In this document: positions 8,145 to 17,420 of the stretch, in pieces
Position numbering within the stretch: the first letter of the stretch is position 1
Layout: each line of letters begins with the position of its first letter
DNA from: Candidatus Pseudoscillospira falkowii
GTDB taxonomy: Bacteria > Bacillota > Clostridia > Oscillospirales > Oscillospiraceae
Direction: 5' to 3'
DNA length: 64,000 nt
Assembly (NCBI GenBank): GCA_904374485.1
Contig: CAJFFX010000003.1
Location: forward strand, 1-64,000
Program-made: the position numbers and the translations under genes
Notes under the pieces: model-generated
Seen by the model: the letters and a program-made list of their open reading frames with translations, nothing else
The model's database searches: none
Told to the model about the DNA's origin: nothing

Positions 8145-11100
8145 GTCAAGTGCGCACTGCGGCAGACCTGAGCCGCATCAAGGAGGCCTATCTGGCCCAG
8201 CAGAGCAAATACGCCTGGCAGATCCTGGTGTGCGGCGGAGCGGGCTGCGTCTCCTCCCATTGCCAAGAAGTGAAAGAGGCCCTGGACCAGGCTCTGGCAG
8301 ACTACGGCCTCACCGACTCCGTCAGCGTGCTGGTCACCGGGTGCATGGGCACCTGCGCCGCCGGCCCCGTGATGCTGGTGGAGCCCGACGGTATTTTCTA
8401 TACCTCTCTGGACCCGGAAAAGGTGCGCCAGATCGTGGAACGCCACCTGGTGGCGGGCCAGATCGCGGAGGAGTACACCTTCTGGGACAGCTACCAGAAA
8501 AAGCGGGTGCCCAAGCTGGACGACATCAGCTTTTTCAAGGAGCAGGTGCGCATCGCCCTGCGCAACTGCGGCCGGATGGAATACGCCTCTCTGGACGCTT
8601 ACATCGCCCGGGACGGCTATGGCGCCGCATCGAAGGCCCTGCTCACCATGACCCCCGAGCAGGTGGTGGCGGAAATGAAGGCCTCCGGCCTGCGGGGCCG
8701 CGGCGGCGCGGGCTTCCCCACCGGTGTGAAATGGGAAGCCGGCATGAAGGCCCCCAAGGGGCAGAAATACATCGTCTGCAACGCCGACGAGGGCGACCCC
8801 GGCGCGTTCATGGACCGCTCGGTGCTGGAGGGCGACCCCCACTCCATCATCGAGGGCATGCTCCTGGGCGGCTACGCCATCGGAGCGGATAAGGGCTACG
8901 TCTATGTCCGCGCGGAGTATCCCCTGGCGGTGGAGCGGCTGGGCGCCGCCATCGACCAGGCCCGGGAGGCGGGTCTTCTGGGCAAGAACATCCTGGGTTC
9001 CGGCGTGGACTTCGATCTGGAGATCCGCATCGGCGCAGGCGCTTTCGTCTGCGGCGAGGAGACCGCCCTGCTGGCCTCCATCGAGGGCATGCGCGGCGAG
9101 CCCCGGCAGAAGCCCCCCTTCCCCTTTGAGGCGGGTCTTTTCGAAAAGCCCACCATCATCAACAATGTGGAGACCCTGGCCAACGTCGCCCCCATCATCC
9201 TCAACGGCGCAGCCTGGTACGCCTCCTTCGGCACAGAGCAGAGCAAGGGCACCAAGGTCTTTGCCCTGGCGGGCGCCATCGTCAATGCCGGCATCATCGA
9301 AGTGCCCATGGGCACCATCCTCGGCGACATCATCTACAAGATCGGCGGCGGCATCGCGGACGGCAAGGGCTTCAAGGCCATCCAGTCCGGCGGCCCCTCC
9401 GGCGGCTGCCTCACCGGGGAGCACCTGAACACCCCCGTGAGCTACGAGTCCCTGTCCGCCCTGGGCGCCATCATGGGCTCCGGCGGCCTCATCGTCATGA
9501 ACGAGGACACCTGCATGGTGGATACCGCCCGCTATTTCATGGATTTCATCCGGGACGAAAGCTGCGGCAAATGCCTGCCCTGCCGGGTGGGCACCAAGCG
9601 GATGCTGGAAATCCTGGAGCGCATCACCCAGGGCAAGGGCGAGGAAGACGACATCGAAATGCTGGAGGAACTGGCCTCCACCCTGCAGCAGACCGCCATG
9701 TGCGGCCTGGGCCAGACCGCTTCCAACCCCGTGCTCTCCACCATCCGGTATTTCCGGGATGAATACGAGACCCACATCAAGGCAAAGCACTGCGACGCGG
9801 GCGTGTGCTCCGAGCTGTACACCTCCCCCTGCCGCAACGCCTGCCCCGCCGGGGTCAACGTGCCCGGCTACCTGTCCCTGGTGGCCGCCGGCCGGCTGGG
9901 CGACGCCTACCGCCTCATCCGCCAGGACAATCCCTTCCCGGCGGTGTGCGGCCGCGTGTGTACCCATCCCTGCGAGCGGCACTGCCGCCGCACCCAGGTG
10001 GACGAACCGGTGGCCATCTGCTCCATCAAGCGCTTTGTGGGCGACCATGTGCTCAGCGGCGAGTATGAAGTGCCCCCCGTCAAGCCCAATCCGCCCACGG
10101 GCAAGCACGTTTCCGTGGTGGGCGCCGGCCCCTCCGGCCTCACCTGCGCCTATTATCTGGCCAAACTGGGCCACAAAGTGGACGTGTACGAGGCCGAGTC
10201 GGTGGCCGGCGGCGTGCTCTACTGGGGCATCCCCGAATACCGCCTGCCCAACGACGTGCTGGCCCAGGAGATCGCCGCCATCGAGGACGCCGGCGTCACC
10301 ATCCACACCAATTCTCGCATCGGCTCCCGCGAGGGCTGCATCATGACCGTCGACGAGCTCATGGAGCGCAGCGACGCGGTGTACATGGCCATCGGCACCC
10401 AGAAGCCCATGCGCATGGATGTGCCCGGCGAAGATCTCCAGGGCGTGGAGAGCGGCCTGACCTTCCTGCGCCGGGTGGGCCTGCACATGGACTACACCGT
10501 GCCCCGCCATCTGGTGGTCATCGGCGGCGGCTCCACCGCTATGGACGTGGCCCGCACGGCCCTGCGCCTCGGCGCGGAAGACGTCACCGTGGCCTACCGC
10601 CGCACGATGGACGAAATGCCCGCCGGCGCCGAAGAAGTGGAAGAGGCCCTGGAAGAGGGCATCCGCATTCTGGAGCTGGCCGCCCCCGTGGAGATCCTGG
10701 GGGAGAACGGCGCCGTCACCGGTATCCGGCTCATCCGCCGGGAACTGGCCGGCTTCGGCAAGGACGGCCGCATGAACAGCCGCTCCATCCCCGGCTCTGA
10801 ATTCGACATCCCCTGCGACGGCGTGATCGCCGCCGTCAACCAGGGCCTGGACGACGACACCCTGCCCAACGCGGGCGGCAAGGGCTTCTCCGCCGACCGC
10901 TTCACCGGCGAGACCGAGCGGCCCGGCATGTTCGCCGGCGGCGACGCCGTGGCCCACGGCAGCCGCGTGGCCATCAACGCCATCGCCGACGGCAAGATCG
11001 CCGCCGCAGGCATCGACCGTTATCTGGGCGGCAGCGGCGTGCTCAACAAGGGCGAGGAGATCGACATCCCCGTCATCCCCGTGGGCGATGTGGAAGCCCA

Positions 11101-11230
11101 TGACCGCTTCCCCACCCGCGCCCTCAGCGTGGCCGACCGGGTGGACAATTTCCGGGAGGTGGCCCAGGGCTACCACAACCTGGACGCCATGGCCGAGTGC
11201 CTGCGCTGTCTGCACTGTGATAGGAGGTAA
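8141..11230 (+). CDS. NuoF-like NADH/FMN subunit fused to a GltD-like FAD/NAD(P) oxidoreductase
   Basis: 1029 residues, about twice a normal NuoF. Domains in order: a thioredoxin-like [2Fe-2S] domain (residues about 26-110; CGGAGC and CMGTC); the NuoF core with the glycine-rich NADH/FMN loop GRGGAGFPTG (about 186) and CNADEGDPGAF; a [4Fe-4S] site ESCGKCLPC (about 472); then a GltD-like half from about 550 with CRNACP and CGRVCTHPCERHC iron-sulfur motifs, an FAD fold VVGAGPSGLT (about 659) and a second dinucleotide fold VIGGGSTAMD (about 792). It ends in a CLRCLHC motif. Known NuoF/HydB subunits oxidise or reduce NAD(H). The GltD-like half may add a second flavin and nucleotide site. GTG start, overlapping the stop of nuoE. 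Confidence 0.92.
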   Translation: MSQVRTAADLSRIKEAYLAQQSKYAWQILVCGGAGCVSSHCQEVKEALDQALADYGLTDSVSVLVTGCMGTCAAGPVMLVEPDGIFYTSLDPEKVRQIVERHLVAGQIAEEYTFWDSYQKKRVPKLDDISFFKEQVRIALRNCGRMEYASLDAYIARDGYGAASKALLTMTPEQVVAEMKASGLRGRGGAGFPTGVKWEAGMKAPKGQKYIVCNADEGDPGAFMDRSVLEGDPHSIIEGMLLGGYAIGADKGYVYVRAEYPLAVERLGAAIDQAREAGLLGKNILGSGVDFDLEIRIGAGAFVCGEETALLASIEGMRGEPRQKPPFPFEAGLFEKPTIINNVETLANVAPIILNGAAWYASFGTEQSKGTKVFALAGAIVNAGIIEVPMGTILGDIIYKIGGGIADGKGFKAIQSGGPSGGCLTGEHLNTPVSYESLSALGAIMGSGGLIVMNEDTCMVDTARYFMDFIRDESCGKCLPCRVGTKRMLEILERITQGKGEEDDIEMLEELASTLQQTAMCGLGQTASNPVLSTIRYFRDEYETHIKAKHCDAGVCSELYTSPCRNACPAGVNVPGYLSLVAAGRLGDAYRLIRQDNPFPAVCGRVCTHPCERHCRRTQVDEPVAICSIKRFVGDHVLSGEYEVPPVKPNPPTGKHVSVVGAGPSGLTCAYYLAKLGHKVDVYEAESVAGGVLYWGIPEYRLPNDVLAQEIAAIEDAGVTIHTNSRIGSREGCIMTVDELMERSDAVYMAIGTQKPMRMDVPGEDLQGVESGLTFLRRVGLHMDYTVPRHLVVIGGGSTAMDVARTALRLGAEDVTVAYRRTMDEMPAGAEEVEEALEEGIRILELAAPVEILGENGAVTGIRLIRRELAGFGKDGRMNSRSIPGSEFDIPCDGVIAAVNQGLDDDTLPNAGGKGFSADRFTGETERPGMFAGGDAVAHGSRVAINAIADGKIAAAGIDRYLGGSGVLNKGEEIDIPVIPVGDVEAHDRFPTRALSVADRVDNFREVAQGYHNLDAMAECLRCLHCDRR

Positions 11231-11235
11231 GGAAG

Positions 11236-13023
11236 ATGCTGAATCTGACCATCAACGGAAAACCCTGCCAGGCCCCGGAGGGCGTTACCATCCTGGAGGC
11301 CGCCCGGCAGAACGGCATCCACATCCCCTCCCTGTGCTATCTCAAAAACGTCCACCAGTACGGCACCTGCCGGGTGTGCGTGGTGGAAGTGGAGGGCATG
11401 AAGAACCTTCAGGCCTCCTGCATGGTGAAGGCCCGGGAGGGCATGGTGATCCACACCAACAGCCCCAAGGTCCGCGCCAAGCGGAAAATGCTCTACGAGC
11501 TGCTCATTTCCAACCATCCCAAGGACTGCCTGTCCTGCTCCCGCAACCGGAGCTGCGAGCTCCAGGCCCTGGGGGAGGAGCTGGGCGTCACCGAGTGCCG
11601 TCTGGAGGGCGAAATGGGTCCCGCCCATGTGGACGTGTCCCCCTCCATCACCCGGGACACCTCCAAGTGCATCCTCTGCCGCCGCTGCGTCACCATGTGC
11701 AACCAGGTCCAGGGCGTGGGCGCCATCAACGCCCAGAACCGGGGCTTTGACACCGTCATCTCCCCGGCCATGGGCCTGCCCCTGAACTCCACCGCCTGCG
11801 CCATGTGCGGCCAGTGCGTCTCCGTCTGCCCCACCGGGGCCCTCTGCGAGACCGACGGCATCAAGCCCGTCTGGAAAGCCCTGGAGGACGAGAAGAAGAT
11901 CACCGTCATCCAGGTGGCCCCGGCGGTGCGCGCCGCCCTGGGAGAGGAGTTCGGCATGCCCACCGGCACCCGCTGCACCGGCAAGATCGCCGCCGCCCTC
12001 CACACCCTGGGCTTTGACCATGTGTTCGACACCGACTTTGCCGCCGACCTGACCATTCTGGAAGAGGGCACCGAGCTGCTCCAGCGGCTCAAGTCCGCCC
12101 TCACCGGCGGCGATGCGGTGCTGCCCATGCTCACCTCCTGCTCCCCCGGCTGGATCAAGCACATCGAGCACGCCTTCCCCAAGGAGCTGGACCACCTGTC
12201 CACCTGCAAGTCCCCCCATACCATGATGGGCGCCCTGGTCAAATCCTTCTATGCGGAGAAGGAGGGCATCAATCCGGCGGATATGTTCATGATTTCCGTC
12301 ATGCCCTGCACCGCCAAGAAGTACGAGATCCAGCGGCCCGAGATGGAGGTGGACGGCCGGCGGGACGTGGACGCGGTGCTCACCACCCGGGAGCTGGCCC
12401 GGATGATCCGGGAAGCCGGCATTGATTTTGCCAGCCTGCCCGACGAGAAGTTCGACGATCCCCTGGGCCTGTGCTCCGGCGCCGGCGACATCTTCGGCGT
12501 CACCGGCGGCGTGATGGAAGCCGCCCTGCGCACGGTCTATGAATTGACCACCGGCCGGGAGCTGCCCTTCGAGGGGCTCCATGTGGCCCCCATCGTGGGC
12601 CTGGAACTGGTCAAGGAAGCCTCCGTCACCTTTGAAAACGTGCTGCCGGAGTATTCCTTCCTGGAGGGCGTCACCGCCCGCATCGCGGTCACCTCCAGCC
12701 TGAAGGGCGCGGACATCCTGATGCAGGACGTGGCGGCGGGCACCTCCCCCTACCACTTCATCGAGGTCATGGGCTGCCCCGGCGGCTGCATCAACGGCGG
12801 CGGCCAGCCCCGCAACCACGAGGACGGCTATCGGGAGAAGCGGATGCACGCCCTTTACGACGAGGACGAGGCCAAGACCCTCCGCAAGAGCCACGAGAAC
12901 CCCGACCTGATCCGCCTGTATCAGGACTATCTGGGCGAGCCCTGCGGCCACAAGTCCCACGAGCTGCTCCACACCACCTACACCGCAAGAGGCCTTTACA
13001 ACGAATTGGCCGAACAGCAGTAA
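11236..13023 (+). CDS. hydA: [FeFe] hydrogenase catalytic subunit (HydA / HndD type)
   Basis: 595-residue group A [FeFe] hydrogenase. A plant-type [2Fe-2S] domain (CYLKNVHQYGTCRVC, residues about 34-48), a His-Cys cluster region (NHPKDCLSCSRNRSC) and two [4Fe-4S] motifs (CILCRRC, CAMCGQC) lead to the H-cluster domain. Its signatures are L1 TSCSPGW, L2 MPCTAKKYE and L3 EVMGCPGGCINGGGQP, followed by the small C-terminal domain. It makes or consumes H2, coupled through its two partners to NAD(P)H and probably ferredoxin. L1 has Ser where the textbook motif TSCCPxW has a second Cys. Third gene of the operon, 5 bp after the fused subunit. Confidence 0.94.
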   Translation: MLNLTINGKPCQAPEGVTILEAARQNGIHIPSLCYLKNVHQYGTCRVCVVEVEGMKNLQASCMVKAREGMVIHTNSPKVRAKRKMLYELLISNHPKDCLSCSRNRSCELQALGEELGVTECRLEGEMGPAHVDVSPSITRDTSKCILCRRCVTMCNQVQGVGAINAQNRGFDTVISPAMGLPLNSTACAMCGQCVSVCPTGALCETDGIKPVWKALEDEKKITVIQVAPAVRAALGEEFGMPTGTRCTGKIAAALHTLGFDHVFDTDFAADLTILEEGTELLQRLKSALTGGDAVLPMLTSCSPGWIKHIEHAFPKELDHLSTCKSPHTMMGALVKSFYAEKEGINPADMFMISVMPCTAKKYEIQRPEMEVDGRRDVDAVLTTRELARMIREAGIDFASLPDEKFDDPLGLCSGAGDIFGVTGGVMEAALRTVYELTTGRELPFEGLHVAPIVGLELVKEASVTFENVLPEYSFLEGVTARIAVTSSLKGADILMQDVAAGTSPYHFIEVMGCPGGCINGGGQPRNHEDGYREKRMHALYDEDEAKTLRKSHENPDLIRLYQDYLGEPCGHKSHELLHTTYTARGLYNELAEQQ

Positions 13024-13085
13024 GCGCTGAACCAAAAAACTGCCGCCCAAAGGCGGTACCCCCCATCAGAAATCAATCGCATCTT

Positions 13086-13127
13086 GCAGGGCAGCACGGC
13101 AATTCGCCGTGCTGCCCTGCTCTTTTT
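13086..13127 (+). terminator. Terminator of the hydrogenase operon
   Basis: Perfect 15 bp stem (13086-13100 with 13106-13120), loop AATTC, then TCTTTTT. Confidence 0.92.
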
Positions 13128-13170
13128 CTGCCGCAAAATAAAGCTAAAAAGAGACGTAAAAATACTTTCA

Positions 13171-13231
13171 GTATGTATCTTGACAAAAGGATGCGCAGTT
13201 ATTACAATAGATACATACCAATAGAATGTAT
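13171..13231 (+). promoter_or_regulatory. Promoter with TetR-type operator repeats
   Basis: TTGACA (13180-13185), 17 bp, TACAAT (13203-13208). The promoter is flanked by GTATGTATC (13171-13179) and its inverse GATACATAC (13210-13218), with a third related half-site GAATGTATC (13223-13231). The layout fits autorepression by the TetR protein encoded next. Confidence 0.75.
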
Positions 13232-13250
13232 CAGGGCAAGGAGGCGCATT

Positions 13251-13895
13251 GTGGCACGAAATAAATATCCAGAGATCACCGTTGAAAAAATATTGGAAGC
13301 GGCACAGCGGCTTTTTTTAGAAAAGGGATATGAAAATACAACCATTCAAGATATTGTCGATGAACTGGGCGGATTAACAAAAGGAGCGATCTATCATCAT
13401 TTCAAATCCAAAGAGGACATCCTCTGCGCTTTAAGCGATCAGCTCTTTGCCCAAAATAATCCTTTTGCCATTGTGAAGCAGAGAAAAGATTTGAACGCAT
13501 TGCAGAAAATGCGGGAAGCGGTGAAACTGAACCAACAAAACACGCCGGAAAAGCAGCTTGCCATCGAGGCCCTTCCCCTGCTGGAAAATCCGCGCATTTT
13601 TGCGGAGATGATCAAATCCAACCATCAGCATCTCACGCCGTTATGGTTGGAGCTGATGGAAGAAGGGATTGCCGACGACTCGATTCAATCAGACTACCCA
13701 AAAGAGATTGCCGAGCTAATCCCTTTGCTGGGCGATGTATGGCTCTATCCGAACATCTTCCCTGCAACGGAAGAAGAAATCGTCCATAAATTTTTATTCT
13801 TCAAGGAAATGCTTGAAAAAATGGGCGTTCCGATTATTGATGACGAGTTAGTAGAAATTGTAAAGGCAAGGCTCCATCAAATTTCAAAACGATAA
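13251..13895 (+). CDS. TetR/AcrR-family repressor
   Basis: 214-residue regulator with an N-terminal TetR helix-turn-helix (ILEAAQRLFLEKGYENTTIQ, then DELGGLTKGAIYHHFKSKED) and a divergent ligand-binding domain. GTG at 13251 is chosen because AAGGAGG lies 6-7 nt upstream; longer in-frame starts overlap the promoter. Base composition is clearly AT-richer than the genes on either side. The gene precedes a membrane protein and an alpha/beta hydrolase that it probably controls. The ligand is unknown. Confidence 0.9.
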   Translation: MARNKYPEITVEKILEAAQRLFLEKGYENTTIQDIVDELGGLTKGAIYHHFKSKEDILCALSDQLFAQNNPFAIVKQRKDLNALQKMREAVKLNQQNTPEKQLAIEALPLLENPRIFAEMIKSNHQHLTPLWLELMEEGIADDSIQSDYPKEIAELIPLLGDVWLYPNIFPATEEEIVHKFLFFKEMLEKMGVPIIDDELVEIVKARLHQISKR

Positions 13896-13974
13896 GATAA
13901 GCTAAAGTGCCTTTTAATAGGCATTTTAGTTTAACAAAAAACATTCATTCAGTAGGTATTAAAAGGAGGATATC

Positions 13975-14541
13975 ATGCTGCAAATTAAGAAATGGGGACT
14001 CTATGTTCTATCTTTGATGTGCTTGATCGCAATCATGGTATGTGTGATCTGCGATTATGCCATGGCAAAAACCTTGACCTGGTCTTTGATTGTTGTGCTT
14101 TCTTTGATTGCCGGGTGGCTTGTATTTGTACCTTTTTTCAGCGCAGGAAGCAAAGGGATAAAACAATCATTGATCGTTATCAGTATCATCACGCTTCCTT
14201 TTTTAGCGGGACTCAGCGCTGTTTTGAAATCGCCCCTTATCTTATCAGCGGGAAGCAGTATTGCCGTTTTATCGATTGCAGCAGCATGGGGAATATACGG
14301 GGTTTTTGTAAAATGTCAAAAGAGGATATTTTTAGCCCTTGCCCTTTCGCTGCTGATTGTGATCCCTTTGGCGTGTGGGATCACGCATATTACGGCACAC
14401 TTTGTTGAGAGCATTTCTATAGATTTCGCTTCCGACCTGTTTCACATCATAACAACATTGACATTAAGCGGCATTTGCCTGACGATAGATTTCGTCAGGC
14501 TGCACCGCGAAAACATGAGAAAGGGGCAAACGGAATTGTGA
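13975..14541 (+). CDS. Hypothetical multi-pass membrane protein in the TetR island
   Basis: 188 residues with about five to six hydrophobic segments and a basic C-terminal tail (RLHRENMRKGQ). I do not recognise a family. A strong AAAAGGAGG site precedes the ATG, and the GTG start of the next gene overlaps its stop. The upstream sequence TCATTCAGTAGGTATT resembles the half-sites at the TetR promoter, so shared control is possible. AT-rich like its neighbours. Confidence 0.8.
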   Translation: MLQIKKWGLYVLSLMCLIAIMVCVICDYAMAKTLTWSLIVVLSLIAGWLVFVPFFSAGSKGIKQSLIVISIITLPFLAGLSAVLKSPLILSAGSSIAVLSIAAAWGIYGVFVKCQKRIFLALALSLLIVIPLACGITHITAHFVESISIDFASDLFHIITTLTLSGICLTIDFVRLHRENMRKGQTEL

Positions 14542-15200
14542 CCTATGTTTTTATACACGGGCTCCGGCAGACTTCATCCAGTTGGGACAAGGTGATCGCC
14601 CGTCTTCCCGCTGACATACAAATCTACCGGCCCTGCCTGTCTGCCCTCGTAAAAGGCACGCAGCCTGCATACCAAAATCTCTATAACGCCTTTGAAAACG
14701 AATGCAGCTGTATGGAAATGCCGCTGTGTTTATGCGGTATTTCACTGGGCGCGATCCTTGCGCTGCAGTACACACGAAACCATCCGCAAAAGGTAAAATC
14801 TCTCATGTTGATCGCACCGCAGTATAAAATGCCAAGATTACTGTTAGGTATTCAAAATATCATGTTTTATATTTTTCCCCAGGCAGCATTTAGCGCAATG
14901 GGCTTTTCTAAACGAGATATGATTGCACTGACAACTTCCATGAAGAAGATAGACTTTACGCCTTTTCTGAATGAGATCACCTGCCCGGTTTTCATTGTCT
15001 GCGGCCGAAAGGATCGAGCAAACCAAAAGGCCGCAAAAATGTTAGCAAATACGATTCCAAATGCAAGATTGTTTTTTGTTGAAAACGCAGGACATGAAGT
15101 GAATATCGATGCTCCCGAAACATTAGCAGACTTGATGAAAGAGGCATGGCTCTTGCCTATCTGCAAAAATGGCAAGACCGGAAAAAGCTGCCAAAGATAA
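14538..15200 (+). CDS. Alpha/beta hydrolase
   Basis: 220-residue serine-hydrolase fold protein. It has an oxyanion-hole HG motif (FIHGLRQTSSSWD), a nucleophile elbow GISLG (Ser), a candidate acid in VCGRKDRAN and the catalytic His in NAGHEVN. GTG at 14538 overlaps the upstream stop (GTGA), implying coupled translation. Substrate unknown. A remnant of a closely similar gene lies at 62744-62923, where the motifs CGEKDRAN and HTGHIVNEEAPQTLAEQL match this protein's C-terminus. Confidence 0.87.
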   Translation: MTYVFIHGLRQTSSSWDKVIARLPADIQIYRPCLSALVKGTQPAYQNLYNAFENECSCMEMPLCLCGISLGAILALQYTRNHPQKVKSLMLIAPQYKMPRLLLGIQNIMFYIFPQAAFSAMGFSKRDMIALTTSMKKIDFTPFLNEITCPVFIVCGRKDRANQKAAKMLANTIPNARLFFVENAGHEVNIDAPETLADLMKEAWLLPICKNGKTGKSCQR

Positions 15201-15220
15201 ACTCCGCGCGGCATAAAAAA

Positions 15221-15257
15221 GCGGGCAAGAAGTCTTTGACCTCTTGCCCGCTTTTCG
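15221..15257 (+). terminator. Terminator of the TetR island
   Basis: 10 bp stem GCGGGCAAGA / TCTTGCCCGC (15221-15230, 15242-15251) followed by TTTT. The rest of the gap to 15371 shows no gene. Confidence 0.85.
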
Positions 15258-15371
15258 CTGCAGCCGGTTTTCCGGCCGTTAAGTTCGTTTGTTTTCAAAC
15301 TTTCCTGATCGACGGCTGGCTTTTGGGCAGCAGTTTCTTTTTTTCTTGGACGCGCTTTTGCAGCGCGTGGT

Positions 15372-17261
15372 TTATTTCATCAATCCGCACACGAGGTCCG
15401 TGTAGTCCGAGGGGTTGTCCAGAGGCAGACCGGCGATGAGTTTTGCCTGGGCGTAGAGGATGCGGACATATTTGGCCGCCTTTTCCTTGTCGTTCTCCAC
15501 GGCTTCCTCCAGGGCCTTAAAGGCGCTGTGGGCGGCGTTGAGCTCCAGCACCCGCTCTGCCTTCATGCCCATGTCAGGCTGGACGGCGTTCATATATTTC
15601 TCCATTTCGAAGCTGAGACCGCCCTCGGCCGTCAGGCACACGGGATGGTTGACCAGCTTCTTGGAGATGCGGGCTTCCTTGATCTCGTCGCCCAGAGTCT
15701 CCTTGACGAAGGCCAGCACAGCGCTGTGGTCGCCCTCGTTCTCCTCGGCCTCCTTGTTTTCCAGGCCCAGGTCGTCGTCCAGCACGCTGCGGAACTCTTT
15801 TCCGCCGTAGGTGCGCAGGGCTTCCGTCAGGAATTCGTCGGCCTGCTCGGTGAAATAGAGGATCTCCATGCTGTTGTTCTTCACCAGCTCCGTCTGGGGC
15901 AGAGCGTCGATGGCGGTGACGTTGGCGCCGGCGGCATAGTAGATATACTTCTGGCTCTCGCTCATGCGGCCGGTGTACTCCGACAGGCTGCACAGCTTCT
16001 TCTCCGTGGAGGAATAGAACAGCAGCAGATCCTGCAGTTCCTCCTTGTTGGCGCCGTAATCCTGCAGAATGCCGTATTTCAGGTCCAGGCCGAAGTTCTT
16101 GAAGAAGGCCTCATAGCCCTCCCGGTCCTCACGCATCATCTTGGCCAGCTCCGCCAGGATCTTTTTCTTCAGGTTGTTTGCGATGGTCTTGAGCTGGCGG
16201 TCGTGCTGGAGCATCTCACGGGAGATGTTCAGGGATACGTCGGGCGTGTCCACCACGCCCTTGACAAAGCGCAGGTAGTCGGGCAGCAGATCGGCGCAGT
16301 TCTCCATGATCAGCACACCGCCGGAGTAGAGCTGCAGTCCCTTCTGATAATCCTTGGTGTAGAAATTATAGGGCGTCTTGCCGGGGATGAACAACAACGC
16401 CTTATAGGTGACCGTGCCCTCCACGGAGACGGGGAGCACTCGCTGGGGCGGCACATAGTCAAAGAACTTTTCCTGATAGAACTTGTTGTATTCCTCGTCG
16501 CTCACCTCGCCCTTGCGGCGCTGCCACAGGGGCACCATGCTGTTGATGGTCTGCACTTCCTTGACGTCCTCGTACTCGGGCTTGTCGTCGGGGCTGCCCT
16601 CCTTGCGGCGGTGGGTCGTCACCTCCATCTGGATGGGGTAGCGGATATAGTCGGAATACTTGCGGATCAGCTGCGAAAGCTTGTACTCCTGCAAAAATTC
16701 GGAGTAGTTCTCCCCCTCGGCGTCGGGCTTGATGTGCATGATGATGTCGGTGCCCACGCCGTCGCGCTCCGCCTCGGTGATGGTGTAGCCGTCCGCGCCG
16801 GAGGATTTCCACATCCACGCCTGGTCCTCGCCGTATTTCTTCGAGATCACAGTGATGGCGTCGGCCACCATGAAGGCGGAGTAAAAGCCCACGCCGAACT
16901 GGCCGATGATGTCCACCTCTTCGTTTTTCTCGTCCTTCTCCGCCATTTCCTGGCGGAAGCGGTAGGAGCCGGAGGAGGCGATAACGCCCAGGTTGTTTTC
17001 CAGATCTTCCTTGTTCATGCCGATGCCGTTATCCGTAACGGTGAGGGTCCGCGCCTCGGGGTCCGCCTGGAGGAAGATCCGGAAATCACCGCGGTTCATG
17101 CCCACGTTCTCATCCGTCAGCGCCAAATAGCACAGCTTGTCCTCGGCGTCGCTGGCGTTGGAGATCAGCTCGCGCAGGAAGATCTCCTTGTGCGTGTAGA
17201 TCGAGTTGATCATCAGGTCCAGCAGGCGCTTGGACTCTGCCTTAAATTGTTTTTTTGCCAT
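15372..17261 (-). CDS. htpG: Molecular chaperone HtpG (Hsp90)
   Basis: 629-residue cytoplasmic Hsp90. The N-terminal GHKL ATPase domain shows LISNASDAEDKL, DNGIGMNKEDL and GQFGVGFYSAFMVAD; the middle domain has FIPGKTPYN and LNISREMLQ; a dimerisation domain follows. The ATG at 17261 has GGAGG 9 nt upstream; a TTG three codons earlier is less likely. Transcription comes from a promoter at 17421-17449 with a CIRCE operator just downstream, so HrcA heat-shock control is expected. Monocistronic. Confidence 0.97.
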   Translation of the reverse strand: MAKKQFKAESKRLLDLMINSIYTHKEIFLRELISNASDAEDKLCYLALTDENVGMNRGDFRIFLQADPEARTLTVTDNGIGMNKEDLENNLGVIASSGSYRFRQEMAEKDEKNEEVDIIGQFGVGFYSAFMVADAITVISKKYGEDQAWMWKSSGADGYTITEAERDGVGTDIIMHIKPDAEGENYSEFLQEYKLSQLIRKYSDYIRYPIQMEVTTHRRKEGSPDDKPEYEDVKEVQTINSMVPLWQRRKGEVSDEEYNKFYQEKFFDYVPPQRVLPVSVEGTVTYKALLFIPGKTPYNFYTKDYQKGLQLYSGGVLIMENCADLLPDYLRFVKGVVDTPDVSLNISREMLQHDRQLKTIANNLKKKILAELAKMMREDREGYEAFFKNFGLDLKYGILQDYGANKEELQDLLLFYSSTEKKLCSLSEYTGRMSESQKYIYYAAGANVTAIDALPQTELVKNNSMEILYFTEQADEFLTEALRTYGGKEFRSVLDDDLGLENKEAEENEGDHSAVLAFVKETLGDEIKEARISKKLVNHPVCLTAEGGLSFEMEKYMNAVQPDMGMKAERVLELNAAHSAFKALEEAVENDKEKAAKYVRILYAQAKLIAGLPLDNPSDYTDLVCGLMK

Positions 17262-17391
17262 ATCTCTCAACCTCCGTTATGAGCCGCTCCGCCTGTCGGC
17301 GGAGCAATAATGTAAACAAATTTTAAACAATGGCCGAAAAAATTGAAGTTTGCTTTGCCGTTGTTTATAATGTAGTGATAGATCGAGAGTT

Positions 17392-17418
17392 TTAGCACTC
17401 TCGTCTCTTGACTGCTAA
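17392..17418 (-). promoter_or_regulatory. CIRCE element (HrcA operator) of htpG
   Basis: TTAGCACTC, 9 bp, GACTGCTAA on the plus strand; one mismatch to the consensus TTAGCACTC-N9-GAGTGCTAA. It lies just downstream of the htpG -10 box. Confidence 0.9.
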
Positions 17419-17420
17419 CT

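Noticed and set aside
7913-11215. Very long open frame on the minus strand opposite the hydrogenase genes
   Set aside because: Its His/Gly/Ala/Val-rich composition is the mirror of GC-rich codons in the real plus-strand genes; no start signal, family motif or ribosome site. The same holds for similar long minus frames such as 20046-23081, 48363-50933 and 11170-13050.
13040-13060. Small hairpin CCGCC-CAAA-GGCGG after the hydrogenase gene
   Set aside because: No T-run follows; the strong terminator is at 13086-13127.
13171-13231. Attachment sites around the AT-rich TetR island
   Set aside because: The repeats there are inverted half-sites around the promoter and fit an operator; no matching copy was seen at the right end of the island, and no integrase is present.
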